From Bacteroidaceae bacterium (GTDB lineage Bacteria > Bacteroidota > Bacteroidia > Bacteroidales > Bacteroidaceae): a stretch of DNA of 16,352 bases. A model generated the notes under the pieces. The model made no database searches. It was not told the origin of the DNA and worked only from the letters and a program-made list of their open reading frames with translations. The first letter of the stretch is position 1. Each line of letters starts with the position of its first letter. The stretch is taken from NCBI GenBank assembly GCA_900770705.1, contig CAAGLF010000108.1, positions 1 to 16,352 on the forward strand, written 5' to 3'. A program made the translations under genes and the position numbers. Below are positions 1 to 6,267 of the stretch, in pieces.

Positions 1-181
1 CGAAGGCGTCATCCGAATCGCGTTTCCGTCGATGGCGGAGTTTTCCCGCGCCCAATCTCTCTCGCGTCACGCCGAGCCTCAGCTTCTCTCCGTCCTCCTT
101 GTCTCCCCTACCCGCCCCGAACGCCCCTTCTTTCTGCATTATAGGAAACATTTAATTATTCTAAAATTCGATTTATGCCAC
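1..181. other. left-edge stretch without a supported gene
   Basis: All frames here were read. There are open frames at the edge on both strands, but none gives a recognisable protein or runs far enough to judge. The stretch 137-180 is AT-rich compared with its surroundings and could hold a promoter for a gene lying to the left on the minus strand, but no clear TAnnTTTG box with a correctly spaced TTTG was found. Confidence 0.4.
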
Positions 182-220
182 AAGAAAAGCGCGTCCTCCC
201 TATGCAAGGAAAGACGCGCG
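182..220 (-). terminator. rho-independent terminator after holA
   Basis: Read on the minus strand, a GC-rich stem GCGCGTC/GACGCGC (arms 213-219 and 189-195) encloses a 17-nt loop that can pair further (TCCTT with AGGGA) and is followed at once by TTTTCTT. It starts 24 nt beyond the holA stop codon, the expected place for an intrinsic terminator closing the amn-holA unit. Confidence 0.75.
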
Positions 221-243
221 AGGCGGTCGGCATACGCAACGGC

Positions 244-1278
244 TCAATACAGTATGAAGCAAAGGAGTTCCTTCATAATTTCCCCATCCGGCGTCGAAGG
301 GTTGTCCACTCCTTTGGAACGGGCGTCGGCGCGACGGATGGCAGAGATTATCTGAATGGTTTTCCGCCCCGTGTAATTCCGCATTGCCGGCAGGACATTT
401 CTTCGTACCTGCCAGTCCGCCAATCCCAACCACTGTGCCAGTCCCCTTTCCGACCGATCCGGGCAATAATAGGCCGTCATCAGTGTACTGAAAAAACGGA
501 AAAGTGCCGGCAGCGTCTTTTGTATGGGATTCTGCTTCGGATTTTTATCAAAATAATTCGCTATTCTGAACGCCCGGTAGGCGTCTTTATTGGCAATTGC
601 GTCCTGTAATTCGAATATATTGAATTCCTTGGAAACCCCGATATGGGCAGAAACGAGTGCTACCGACACCTCCCGCGCCACAGCTGGCAGCGAGAGCAGC
701 AACTTGTCCAGCTCTCCGACCATTCTGCTCAGATCTGCGCCGACGTGATCCACCAGCAGTTGCACGGCCTGCGGCTGTATGCCACAGTTCCGTGCCTTCA
801 GATATCCAGAGATGAAGGCGGGAAGTTCCCTGTCCGTCGGTTTTTTTGATTCGAAGAGCACGCCGGTTTTCTCTATCAGCCCGGCCAGTTTGCGGCGGCG
901 GTCGAGTGTTCCGTTTTTATGGCAGAGTATGAGCACGGTCTGCGGTTGCGGTTTCTTCAGGTAGTACTCCAGCCGGTCGATATCGCCCAGTCCCTGCGCT
1001 TCCTTTACGCAGACGACGGTGCGTTCAGCCCCGAGCGGATAAGCCCTGGCGGCATTTATCACGTCGTCCGTGCCGGTATCCGGTCCATAGAGCGTGACCA
1101 GATTGAAGTCCCGCTCTTCCGGTCGCAGTGCCTGCTCTATAATCTGTGCAGCCAGCACATCAATATAATAAGGTTCGGCTCCCATCAGGCAGTAGACAGG
1201 AGATAGTTTCCCCTCCTGTACATCCCGGAGCAGGCTGTCGAACGTCGGGCCGGCCTTACGCGTTGTTGCTATGGCCAT
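244..1278 (-). CDS. holA: DNA polymerase III subunit delta
   Basis: The delta subunit of the clamp loader opens the beta sliding clamp during loading onto primed DNA. The 344-residue product has the usual family length. An N-terminal AAA+-like domain begins near the segment PVYCLMGAEPYYID (residues 27-40) and is followed by the PLGAERTVVCVKEA block (81-94). The collar region carries KEFNIFELQDA (217-227) and ANYFDKNPKQNPI (240-252), blocks I know as typical of Bacteroidota HolA. The gene lies 69 nt downstream of amn on the same strand with no promoter seen between them, so it is probably co-transcribed, and an intrinsic terminator follows. The ATG at 1278 agrees with the usual N-terminus (hydrophilic lead, then FDSLLRDVQEGKLSPVY). 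The sequence appears intact. Confidence in the assignment is high. Confidence 0.93.
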   Translation of the reverse strand: MAIATTRKAGPTFDSLLRDVQEGKLSPVYCLMGAEPYYIDVLAAQIIEQALRPEERDFNLVTLYGPDTGTDDVINAARAYPLGAERTVVCVKEAQGLGDIDRLEYYLKKPQPQTVLILCHKNGTLDRRRKLAGLIEKTGVLFESKKPTDRELPAFISGYLKARNCGIQPQAVQLLVDHVGADLSRMVGELDKLLLSLPAVAREVSVALVSAHIGVSKEFNIFELQDAIANKDAYRAFRIANYFDKNPKQNPIQKTLPALFRFFSTLMTAYYCPDRSERGLAQWLGLADWQVRRNVLPAMRNYTGRKTIQIISAIRRADARSKGVDNPSTPDGEIMKELLCFILY

Positions 1279-1347
1279 AGGTCGGGGTAATTTGTCGGGT
1301 TCTGTGTCATCGTTGCCTTTACGTCGGCCGCACGCAGTGCAGTCGGC

Positions 1348-2124
1348 TTACCAGTCATACTTCAAGTGTCGGATAGTCTTTCTGTCCTCGCCGATCAGTT
1401 TCATTGCCTCTATGCCGATGCGCACGTGTGTGTCGGCAAAGTTGCGTGTCACGGTGTTATCGCTCTCTTCCGTCTTGATACCTTCGGGCACCATAGGGTT
1501 GTCGGAGACGAGCAGCAGCGCTCCCGTCGGAATATGGTTGTAGAATCCGCACGAGAAGAGGGTGGCCGTCTCCATATCCACGGCCATCGCGCGCGTTTCC
1601 CTCAGATATTGCTTGAAACGTTCGTCGTGTTCCCACACGCGGCGGTTGGTCGTATATACGGTGCCCGTCCAATAGTCAAGTCCGGCGTCGCGCAGCGCGG
1701 TCGAAACGCCCCGTTGCAGCATAAAGGCGGGCAATGCCGGCACTTCTGGCGGGAAGTAATCGTTCGACGTACCTTCTCCGCGTATGCCGGCCAGCGGCAG
1801 AATATAGTCTCCGAGCCGTGTCTTTCCCGAGATGCCTCCGCATTTCCCGAGGAAGAGGCAGGCGCGCGGTCCCACGGCGCTCAGGAGGTCCATTATGAGG
1901 GCTGCGTTCGGGCTGCCTATGCCGAAGTTGATTATCGTGATGTCGTCCTTCGTGGCAGCGCGCATATTAGAGCCGAAACCTACGGCCTCTATGTCCATTT
2001 GCCGGCAGAAGATGTCGACGTAGTTGTTGAAATTGGTGAGCAGTATGCGCTCTCCGAAGTCCTCCAACTTCATCTTGGTGTACCGGCAGAGCCAGTCGGC
2101 CACGATTTGTTCTTTTTTCACCAT
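1348..2124 (-). CDS. amn: AMP nucleosidase, short Bacteroidota form
   Basis: This enzyme hydrolyses AMP to adenine and ribose 5-phosphate and so helps set the cell's adenylate level. The 258-residue protein belongs to the nucleoside phosphorylase/AMP nucleosidase fold. Visible marks are GIGSPNAA (residues 68-75), LGKCGGISG (92-100), VDMETATL (182-189, the nucleoside-binding Met-Glu) and VSDNPM (206-211, the base-binding Asp). It is much shorter than the enterobacterial Amn and lacks its extra N-terminal domain. The open frame continues upstream to 2271, but that stretch crosses the promoter and does not look like protein. The ATG at 2124 gives the family's normal start (MVKKEQIVADWL). A consensus promoter ends 34 nt before this start. 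holA follows 69 nt downstream. Confidence 0.9.
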   Translation of the reverse strand: MVKKEQIVADWLCRYTKMKLEDFGERILLTNFNNYVDIFCRQMDIEAVGFGSNMRAATKDDITIINFGIGSPNAALIMDLLSAVGPRACLFLGKCGGISGKTRLGDYILPLAGIRGEGTSNDYFPPEVPALPAFMLQRGVSTALRDAGLDYWTGTVYTTNRRVWEHDERFKQYLRETRAMAVDMETATLFSCGFYNHIPTGALLLVSDNPMVPEGIKTEESDNTVTRNFADTHVRIGIEAMKLIGEDRKTIRHLKYDW

Positions 2125-2136
2125 AGTTCTAAGGAC

Positions 2137-2150
2137 ATTTTTCGAAAAAT
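2137..2150. promoter_or_regulatory. 14-bp perfect palindrome at the amn transcription start
   Basis: The sequence ATTTTTCGAAAAAT reads identically on both strands. It lies just past the amn -7 box (2158-2165), so it would cover the predicted start of transcription and the short leader. It could be an operator for a dimeric repressor or chance AT-rich symmetry; the sequence alone does not decide. Confidence 0.35.
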
Positions 2151-2157
2151 AATGCGG

Positions 2158-2189
2158 CAAATTTAGCATATTAATGCAGAAGGGGCAAA
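2158..2189 (-). promoter_or_regulatory. Bacteroidota-type promoter of amn-holA
   Basis: On the minus strand TTTG (2186-2189) is followed after exactly 20 nt by TAAATTTG (2158-2165). This is a full match to the Bacteroidota primary-sigma pattern TTTG-N19-21-TAnnTTTG. Transcription should start near 2151, leaving a leader of about 27 nt before the amn ATG. Confidence 0.75.
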
Positions 2190-2203
2190 AGAAAGGGCTG
2201 CTT

Positions 2204-2237
2204 TTTGCCGTTGTTTGTGAGATGTTGGCTAATTTTG
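2204..2237 (+). promoter_or_regulatory. likely promoter of the HSDR_N gene
   Basis: A -7 box TAATTTTG (2230-2237) matches TAnnTTTG. The nearest upstream TTTG (2204-2207) sits 22 nt away, one base beyond the usual spacing. It is back-to-back with the amn promoter, the two -33 elements being only 14 nt apart, so the two genes may influence each other's transcription. Confidence 0.55.
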
Positions 2238-2295
2238 CCGCGACCATCTCTCCGAGAGGCATCACCCGCATTTTTCACTCCGTCCCACGCCCTCT

Positions 2296-2760
2296 ATGGA
2301 ACTCCCCACGCTCAACCTTCCCCCCATCTCGCCCCGCTTCCGCCGCGGAGCGGACGGCCGCACGGCCATCTTCGACATCCTGCGCCGCCGCTACGTCGCG
2401 CTGACGCCCGAGGAGTGGGTGCGGCAGCACTTCGTTCATTTTCTGATTACGCAGAAAGGCTATCCTATGGGGCTGCTGGCCAACGAAATCAGCCTGATGC
2501 TCAACGGTGTGCGCCGCCGCTGTGACACCGTGCTCTATCAGGCCGAAGGTCTGCGGCCGCGAATGATCGTCGAATACAAGGCGCCCGGCATTCCTATCAC
2601 GCAGGCCGTTTTCACGCAGATAGCCGCCTACAACAGCCAGCTCCGCGCCGACTATCTCGTAGTGAGCAACGGGAGGGCGCACTACTGCCTTGCGCTTTCC
2701 TACAGCAAACAGACTTCCTGCTTTCTCCCCGACATTCCGGCCTACCATGAGTTGCAGTAG
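2296..2760 (+). CDS. stand-alone HSDR_N-domain protein (predicted nuclease fold)
   Basis: This 154-residue protein consists almost only of a domain resembling the N-terminal nuclease region of type I restriction subunit R (HSDR_N family). Conserved blocks are RRRYVALTPEEWVRQHFVHF (residues 30-49) and VEYKAP (92-97). A PD-(D/E)XK-like set is present: Asp77 in RRCDTVLY, then Glu93 and Lys95 in EYK. It has no helicase motor, and no hsdM or hsdS lies nearby, so it is not a working type I restriction system. From general knowledge, proteins of this kind sit beside holA in many Bacteroidota and are annotated as restriction-related without a shown role. The ATG at 2296 is the first in frame. It has its own divergent promoter, and a strong hairpin follows 11 nt after the stop. 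Confidence 0.85.
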   Translation: MELPTLNLPPISPRFRRGADGRTAIFDILRRRYVALTPEEWVRQHFVHFLITQKGYPMGLLANEISLMLNGVRRRCDTVLYQAEGLRPRMIVEYKAPGIPITQAVFTQIAAYNSQLRADYLVVSNGRAHYCLALSYSKQTSCFLPDIPAYHELQ

Positions 2761-2771
2761 CAAGAAGCTCT

Positions 2772-2833
2772 GCGAAAGAAAAAAATACAAGGGCGAAAGA
2801 AAAAACTTTCGCCCTTGTATTTTTTTCTTTCGC
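2772..2833. terminator. perfect 28-bp inverted repeat, two-way terminator
   Basis: The arms 2772-2799 and 2806-2833 are exact reverse complements around a loop of six A residues. The GC-rich inner core CAAGGGCGAAAG pairs with CTTTCGCCCTTG and is followed on either strand by TATTTTTTT. It is therefore a textbook intrinsic terminator in both directions, lying between the convergent HSDR_N and recombinase genes. Both arms carry a 21-bp word found again at 6125-6145, which ties it to the dispersed repeat family. Confidence 0.85.
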
Positions 2834-2857
2834 CGCAGAAGTTCCGCCTTACTACGC
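2813..2857 (+). repeat. dispersed 45-bp repeat, copy 1
   Basis: This segment aligns without gaps to 6125-6169, same strand, with 39 of 45 bases identical by hand count; the first 23 are identical. The unit has two about 21-bp modules, each an AT-rich run followed by a GC core (CGCCGCAG, then the CTACGC end). The first 21 bases also form the right arm of the 28-bp inverted repeat. Confidence 0.7.
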
Positions 2858-2889
2858 GCGGCGCCAGCCGGCTTCGCCCACAGCCGGCA

Positions 2890-3927
2890 CTACCGGCCTT
2901 CCCCGCCGGCTTTTCCCCGCGGCGGTTCATCCTCTTCCGCCTCTATCAGCGGCAGGCAGCGCAGCGCCTCCACCATCTGCGTGTCCACGAGGTGTACATA
3001 GCGCTCTGTGTGGCGTGTAGTAGAGTGCCCCGCCAGCGCAGCCACGGTGGAAAGATGAACGCCGGCGGCGATCAGATTGGTCACAAAGGAGTGGCGCGCG
3101 CAATGGAAAGTGATATGCTTGCGTATGCCGGCCTGCGCCACCCACTTCTGCAATACGCGGAGCGAGTAGGTGTACGAAGGAAGCGGGAACAGCCGCTGGG
3201 CGGCATTCTCCGGCGTCGTATCTGCCGAATCGAAGCCCGTCTGTCGCAACACCCACAACGCATTGTCGCCGAGCGCCACGTTGAGGAGATCGCGGCGCGA
3301 ATGCCCCTTCACCTTACGCTGCAACAGCTTCATCCGCCGGCGCTCCGTGTCGATATTGCTCCGCTGCAACTGCCCCACGTCGCACCAGCGCAGCCCCGTC
3401 TGGCAACAAAAGAGAAACGCCCACTTCACTACGTCCCTGCTACACGGCGTCCGCGCCAACGCCCTCAGTTCCCCGGCATCGAGCACCTCCTTGCAGAATC
3501 CATCCGAGGTCACGACCCTGACGGGCGTGGCCGGATTGACGGCGAGCCGGCCTTCCTCCATCTCCGACGTAAGAAATTGTTTGAACTTCTTGAAGTACCC
3601 CGCCGGTGTACTGCCGTGCAGCGCGCCCTGCAGATAGTCCCGGAACCCCCTGCAAAGCCGGTAGTCCACGCAGGAGAGCCTCACGCTTTCGCCCTTCATA
3701 TAGCGTGCGAACCACTTCACAGCCGCCCGGACAGTCGAAGTATCGCGCTTCTGGTAACTGTCGGCATATCTACGGAATGCCACCAGCACGTCCTCACTTT
3801 CCAGCGTGCTCCCAGCGCCGCCTTCCGGCGGCTCCGGAGGCAGTTCGACGCCACTGCCGTTCTGCATACAGTAGTTCATCAAATCGTGAAAGGCTCTCAC
3901 GACGCTTTCCATTGTCATATCATTCAT
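2890..3927 (-). CDS. tyrosine recombinase/integrase, orphan
   Basis: A site-specific recombinase of the phage integrase family, 345 residues from the ATG at 3927. An N-terminal SAM-like core-binding domain (about residues 45-135) precedes the catalytic domain. The full catalytic set is visible: Arg180 (TGLRWCDV), Lys205 (QRKVKG), His275 and Arg278 (FHCARHSF), His301 (LAGHS) and nucleophile Tyr310 (ERYVH). It should therefore be active. The open frame begins at a TTG (3954), but the ATG nine codons later is the better start. No relaxase, transposase, phage or excisionase gene and no tRNA target lies nearby, so its substrate is unknown; it could be an element remnant or a DNA-inversion enzyme. 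Base composition is like its neighbours, which argues against very recent arrival. The acidic and basic tail (EEDEPPRGKAGGEGR) is probably disordered. Confidence 0.9.
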   Translation of the reverse strand: MNDMTMESVVRAFHDLMNYCMQNGSGVELPPEPPEGGAGSTLESEDVLVAFRRYADSYQKRDTSTVRAAVKWFARYMKGESVRLSCVDYRLCRGFRDYLQGALHGSTPAGYFKKFKQFLTSEMEEGRLAVNPATPVRVVTSDGFCKEVLDAGELRALARTPCSRDVVKWAFLFCCQTGLRWCDVGQLQRSNIDTERRRMKLLQRKVKGHSRRDLLNVALGDNALWVLRQTGFDSADTTPENAAQRLFPLPSYTYSLRVLQKWVAQAGIRKHITFHCARHSFVTNLIAAGVHLSTVAALAGHSTTRHTERYVHLVDTQMVEALRCLPLIEAEEDEPPRGKAGGEGR

Positions 3928-4014
3928 TTTCGGGATTCTCTTATGCTGCAACAACAGGTACTCGCAGACGTCCCGGCCTCATCCGAAGACGGCGGGCACC
4001 CTCTGATGATTCGA

Positions 4015-4022
4015 CAAAAGTA
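4015..4022 (-). promoter_or_regulatory. -7 box of the recombinase gene
   Basis: TACTTTTG on the minus strand matches TAnnTTTG. No TTTG lies at the normal 19-21 nt distance upstream (one lies 12 nt away), so the promoter may be weak or need an activator. The resulting leader would be about 80 nt, long for this phylum. Confidence 0.45.
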
Positions 4023-4147
4023 GAAAATCTCACGCAAAAGGCCGCGGGAAAATCCGCAGCCCGGGCAACATTTTTATAAACGAGGAAGAAGCAGGTGTTC
4101 CGCACGCGCCCAACGTGACTCCGAACCATTCTTCCGTCTCTGTATGG

Positions 4148-4199
4148 GAAAACAAAAATCCTGGAAGCGCCGTACGATTATCTCCTGCCGCTTCCAGGA
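4148..4199 (-). terminator. rho-independent terminator after the zinc-ribbon gene
   Basis: On the minus strand an 11-bp perfect stem TCCTGGAAGCG/CGCTTCCAGGA (arms 4189-4199 and 4159-4169) with a 19-nt loop is followed by TTTTTGTTTTC. It lies about 50 nt beyond the stop codon and closes the nif3-zinc-ribbon unit. Confidence 0.85.
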
Positions 4200-4252
4200 A
4201 CGCATATGTCCTCCCCGCCCGAATACGGCAGGGAGAGATTCATCTTTCCTTC

Positions 4253-5071
4253 CTATTCTTCTTTCTTCTGGAGGCGACGCGAGCGACGCTTCGGCTTCTC
4301 TTCGGAAGCGGCAGCCACTACTTTGACGCCGGCCAGCTCGGGGTCGATCATTATTCGACCGCAGTATTCGCACACAATTATCTTCTTACGCATACGTATG
4401 TCCAGCTGACGCTGGGGCGGAATCTTGTTAAAACATCCTCCGCAGGCGTCACGCTGCACGTAGACAATGCCCAGGCCGTTTCGCGAGTTCTTGCGAATAC
4501 GCTTGAAGGCAGTCAGCAAGCGCGGCTCTATGCTCAGCTCGAGCGTCTTTGCCTTCTCACGCAGGCGTTCCTCCTCGGCTTTCGTTTCAGACACGATTTC
4601 ATCGAGCTCGGACTTCTTCACCTCGAGGTCGCCCCGGCGGTGTTCGAGGTGCTCGCGCAGCGTGGCGATGTCGCCGCGCTTCTGCTCTATCTGCTTGCCG
4701 GCCTCGCCGATCTTCTTTTCCTGCAGCTGTACTTCGAGTTGTTGGAATTCGATTTCCTTCTGCAGCATATCGTACTCGCGGTTGTTTCTTACGTCGTTGA
4801 GTTGCTGCTGATAGCGCTCCACGGCGGCGGTGGCGTCGCTGATGACGGCCCGTCTCTTCTGTATATCGGCCTCCAGGTCGGCGATTTCGCTCTCGTACTT
4901 TTCCATACGGTGGCACATACCCTCGATTTCCGCGTCGAGGTCTTCCACTTCGAGGGGGAGCTCTCCGCGCAAGGTCTTGAATTTGTCGCACTCCGAGAGC
5001 AGAGTCTGCAACTGATAGAGGTTCTTCAGCTTTTGCTCTACGGTCATTTCACTAAGATCTTTCTTTGCCAT
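4253..5071 (-). CDS. coiled-coil protein with C4-type zinc ribbon
   Basis: A 272-residue protein of the CT398/FlgZ-like family. Most of it (about residues 10-180) is charged helical coiled coil, including the family mark NNREYDML (96-103). A compact C-terminal zinc ribbon follows, with Cys210, Cys213, Cys234 and Cys237 in CGGC and CEYC. The tail (KPKRRSRRLQKK) is very basic and could touch nucleic acid. Relatives in Chlamydia and Helicobacter bind RNA polymerase sigma-54 or flagellar components; the role in Bacteroidota is not known to me. The frame is open upstream to 5155, but the ATG at 5071 gives the usual N-terminus (MAKKDLSEMTVEQKL) and avoids overlap with nif3. It lies 49 nt after nif3, so the two are likely one transcript. 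Confidence 0.88.
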   Translation of the reverse strand: MAKKDLSEMTVEQKLKNLYQLQTLLSECDKFKTLRGELPLEVEDLDAEIEGMCHRMEKYESEIADLEADIQKRRAVISDATAAVERYQQQLNDVRNNREYDMLQKEIEFQQLEVQLQEKKIGEAGKQIEQKRGDIATLREHLEHRRGDLEVKKSELDEIVSETKAEEERLREKAKTLELSIEPRLLTAFKRIRKNSRNGLGIVYVQRDACGGCFNKIPPQRQLDIRMRKKIIVCEYCGRIMIDPELAGVKVVAAASEEKPKRRSRRLQKKEE

Positions 5072-5120
5072 AATTCTTACATTATATTGTTTTCGTTCGT
5101 TTCTTCCTTTCCGGCGCGGC

Positions 5121-5909
5121 TCAGAGCGTGCGGCGCGGATTAACGGCCGTGGCACTTTCCCACATCGGCACGTCGGGAAAGGCTTCGGCCAGGATACGGT
5201 GGAGGAGCTGCACGGTAAATTGTTCGCTCTCGTAGTGTCCGACCTCGGCCAGCCACATCTGCTGTTCCCGGCCGAAGTAACGGTGATAGCCCACCTCGCC
5301 TGTCAGGAACAGGTCGGCTCCCGCAGCGGCTGCGGCGTCGGCCAGGAAGTCTCCCGCGCCGCCACATACGGCTATCTGCCGCAGGCGCGTCTGCGGGCCG
5401 CAGGCATAGTGCACGGCTTCGGCACCGAGCAGCGTCTTCAGACGGCGCAGGAAGTCCATCGGAGCTTCCCCCTCGTCCGGCAGACGGCCGATGACGCCAC
5501 TGCCGCCCTCCTCGGGCGCAGTGCCCCTCGGGGCAAGGAAGCTCACTTCGCGCAGGCCGAGACGCTCTGCCAGCTCATAGTTGACACCGCCGCGGGCATT
5601 ATCGAGACTGGTGTGGGCACTGTACACGGCCACGTCGGCCTTCAGGGCCAGCTGCACGGTACGTTCCACGCAGTTGCGGCCGGATATTTGCTTCAGTCCG
5701 CGGAAAAGCAGCGGATGGTGCGACACCACGAGATTGCACCCCCGTTCCACGGCTTCCTGTATCACCGGCTCGGTGACGTCCAGACACAATAAGACCCCTG
5801 TAACTGTCGTCTCCGTTAATCCTATCTGCAGGCCTGAATTATCGTATTCTTCCTGCAGCGGCAGAGGCGCGACCAGTTCAAGGGTCCTGACGACATCCTT
5901 TATCTTCAT
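5121..5909 (-). CDS. Nif3-like dinuclear metal-centre protein
   Basis: A 262-residue member of the NIF3/YbgI family, which forms toroidal hexamers with a two-metal site; the substrate is not established (GTP cyclohydrolase I type 2 is a common but loose label). The metal ligands are visible: His64-His65 (VSHHPLLF), Asp103 (HTSLDNA), His225 and Glu229 (GHYESEQF). The length is that of the short YbgI type; many Bacteroidota copies that I know of are nearer 360 residues with a central insert, absent here. The reading frame runs on upstream to 6275, but that part translates the AT-rich repeat array into Lys/Arg-rich low-complexity sequence and crosses the promoter. The ATG at 5909 (MKIKDVVRTLELVAPL) is therefore the start. 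The zinc-ribbon gene follows after 49 nt. Confidence 0.9.
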   Translation of the reverse strand: MKIKDVVRTLELVAPLPLQEEYDNSGLQIGLTETTVTGVLLCLDVTEPVIQEAVERGCNLVVSHHPLLFRGLKQISGRNCVERTVQLALKADVAVYSAHTSLDNARGGVNYELAERLGLREVSFLAPRGTAPEEGGSGVIGRLPDEGEAPMDFLRRLKTLLGAEAVHYACGPQTRLRQIAVCGGAGDFLADAAAAAGADLFLTGEVGYHRYFGREQQMWLAEVGHYESEQFTVQLLHRILAEAFPDVPMWESATAVNPRRTL

Positions 5910-5992
5910 ATTCCGCGTATTTTTACGACGGCGGCCCCGTTTGCCGCCACTGCCTCCGGAGGAGGAGCGGGCAACAGCGCCGGAATCAGTGG

Positions 5993-6024
5993 CAAAGGTA
6001 CGCCAAAATTTCCTTTTTCCCAAG
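5993..6024 (-). promoter_or_regulatory. promoter of nif3 and the zinc-ribbon gene
   Basis: TACCTTTG (5993-6000, minus strand) matches TAnnTTTG, with CTTG (6021-6024) exactly 20 nt upstream as an imperfect -33 element. The predicted leader is about 75-80 nt, GC-rich and purine-poor in places. Confidence 0.6.
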
Positions 6025-6078
6025 TATTTCCTTTTTTTTTCGAGGTTCGGCGGCGGGGGAAGGCGGGTGTTCTTCTTT

Positions 6079-6163
6079 CTGCGGCAACAGTTTTTCTTTC
6101 GGGCCTTGAAAAAAATTTTTCGGGCCTTGTATTTTTTTCTTTCGCCGAAGTTTTTTCGCCTTT
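6079..6163. repeat. degenerate array of 21-bp units
   Basis: Four units start at 6079, 6100, 6121 and 6143, with a further degenerate start at 6164. Each has a GC core (CTGCGGCAACAG, CGGGCCTTG, CGGGCCTTG, CGCCGAAG) followed by a run rich in T. Steps are 21, 21 and 22 bp. The two CGGGCCTTG cores are exact direct repeats 21 bp apart. Polypyrimidine runs at 6012-6040 may be worn units of the same kind. 21 bp is two helical turns, so all cores face the same side of the DNA. Confidence 0.65.
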
Positions 6164-6169
6164 CTACGC
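6125..6169 (+). repeat. dispersed 45-bp repeat, copy 2
   Basis: This segment is identical to 2813-2857 at 39 of 45 positions without gaps, including an unbroken 23-bp match at the left end. Its first 21 bases also match, as reverse complement, the left arm of the inverted repeat at 2772-2792. It overlaps the last two units of the 21-bp array. Confidence 0.7.
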
Positions 6170-6221
6170 AGGCAGCAGGGATTACCCCCTTTGTCATACT
6201 CCACAACTCACGGAAAATTCC

Positions 6222-6229
6222 TATCTTTG
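6222..6229 (+). promoter_or_regulatory. -7 box of fmt
   Basis: TATCTTTG matches TAnnTTTG and is followed by GC, as often seen. No TTTG lies 19-21 nt upstream (a TTTG is 28 nt away), so only this half of the promoter is supported. The leader would be about 32 nt. Confidence 0.5.
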
Positions 6230-6267
6230 CCCCGGAACTATATTGAAAAAGCCTAATACAGACACTT

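Larger units (their letters stand above)
3928..4252. other. intergenic region between recombinase and zinc-ribbon gene
   Basis: No gene is supported in these 325 bases. Moving from right to left, it holds the terminator of the zinc-ribbon gene (4148-4199), about 125 bases with no recognised signal, and then the -7 box and leader of the recombinase. Short GC-rich self-complementary pieces occur around 4041-4065 but form no convincing long stem. No attachment-site-like direct repeat was found. Confidence 0.6.
5910..6267. other. divergent control region of nif3 and fmt
   Basis: No gene is supported in these 358 bases. The nif3 side has an about 84-nt GC-rich leader and a promoter (5993-6024). 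The middle (6020-6163) is a polypyrimidine-rich array of units about 21 bp apart. The fmt side has a -7 box at 6222-6229. The array therefore lies upstream of both genes and cannot serve as a terminator for either. Confidence 0.65.

Noticed and set aside
1..139. Minus-strand open frame from an ATG at 139 to the left edge
   Set aside because: The translation is low-complexity and charged with no recognised motif, and the window ends before it could be judged.
2296..2760. Type I restriction system
   Set aside because: No motor domain, methylase or specificity subunit is present.
2772..2833. Inverted repeat as a recombination site for the neighbouring recombinase
   Set aside because: The arms are separated by only 6 nt, so nothing could be inverted usefully, and a terminator explains the structure. 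The same word occurs far from the recombinase.
2815..4023. Long plus-strand open frame opposite the recombinase
   Set aside because: It begins inside the terminator hairpin, is rich in Arg, Pro and His as expected of an antisense frame, and the opposite strand holds a full recombinase.
4085..4135. tRNA-like TTCGGAGTC piece upstream of the recombinase, as a possible attachment site
   Set aside because: The T-arm does not pair properly and no acceptor or anticodon arm can be built; no direct repeat of it is seen on the other side of the recombinase.
4115..5143. Plus-strand open frame opposite the zinc-ribbon gene
   Set aside because: The Leu-rich translation is the antisense of a Glu/Lys-rich coiled coil. 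The minus strand has the conserved cysteines.
6000..6169. Possible CRISPR array because of regular repeats
   Set aside because: The period is only about 21 bp, the units are degenerate, there is no repeat-spacer alternation and no cas gene.
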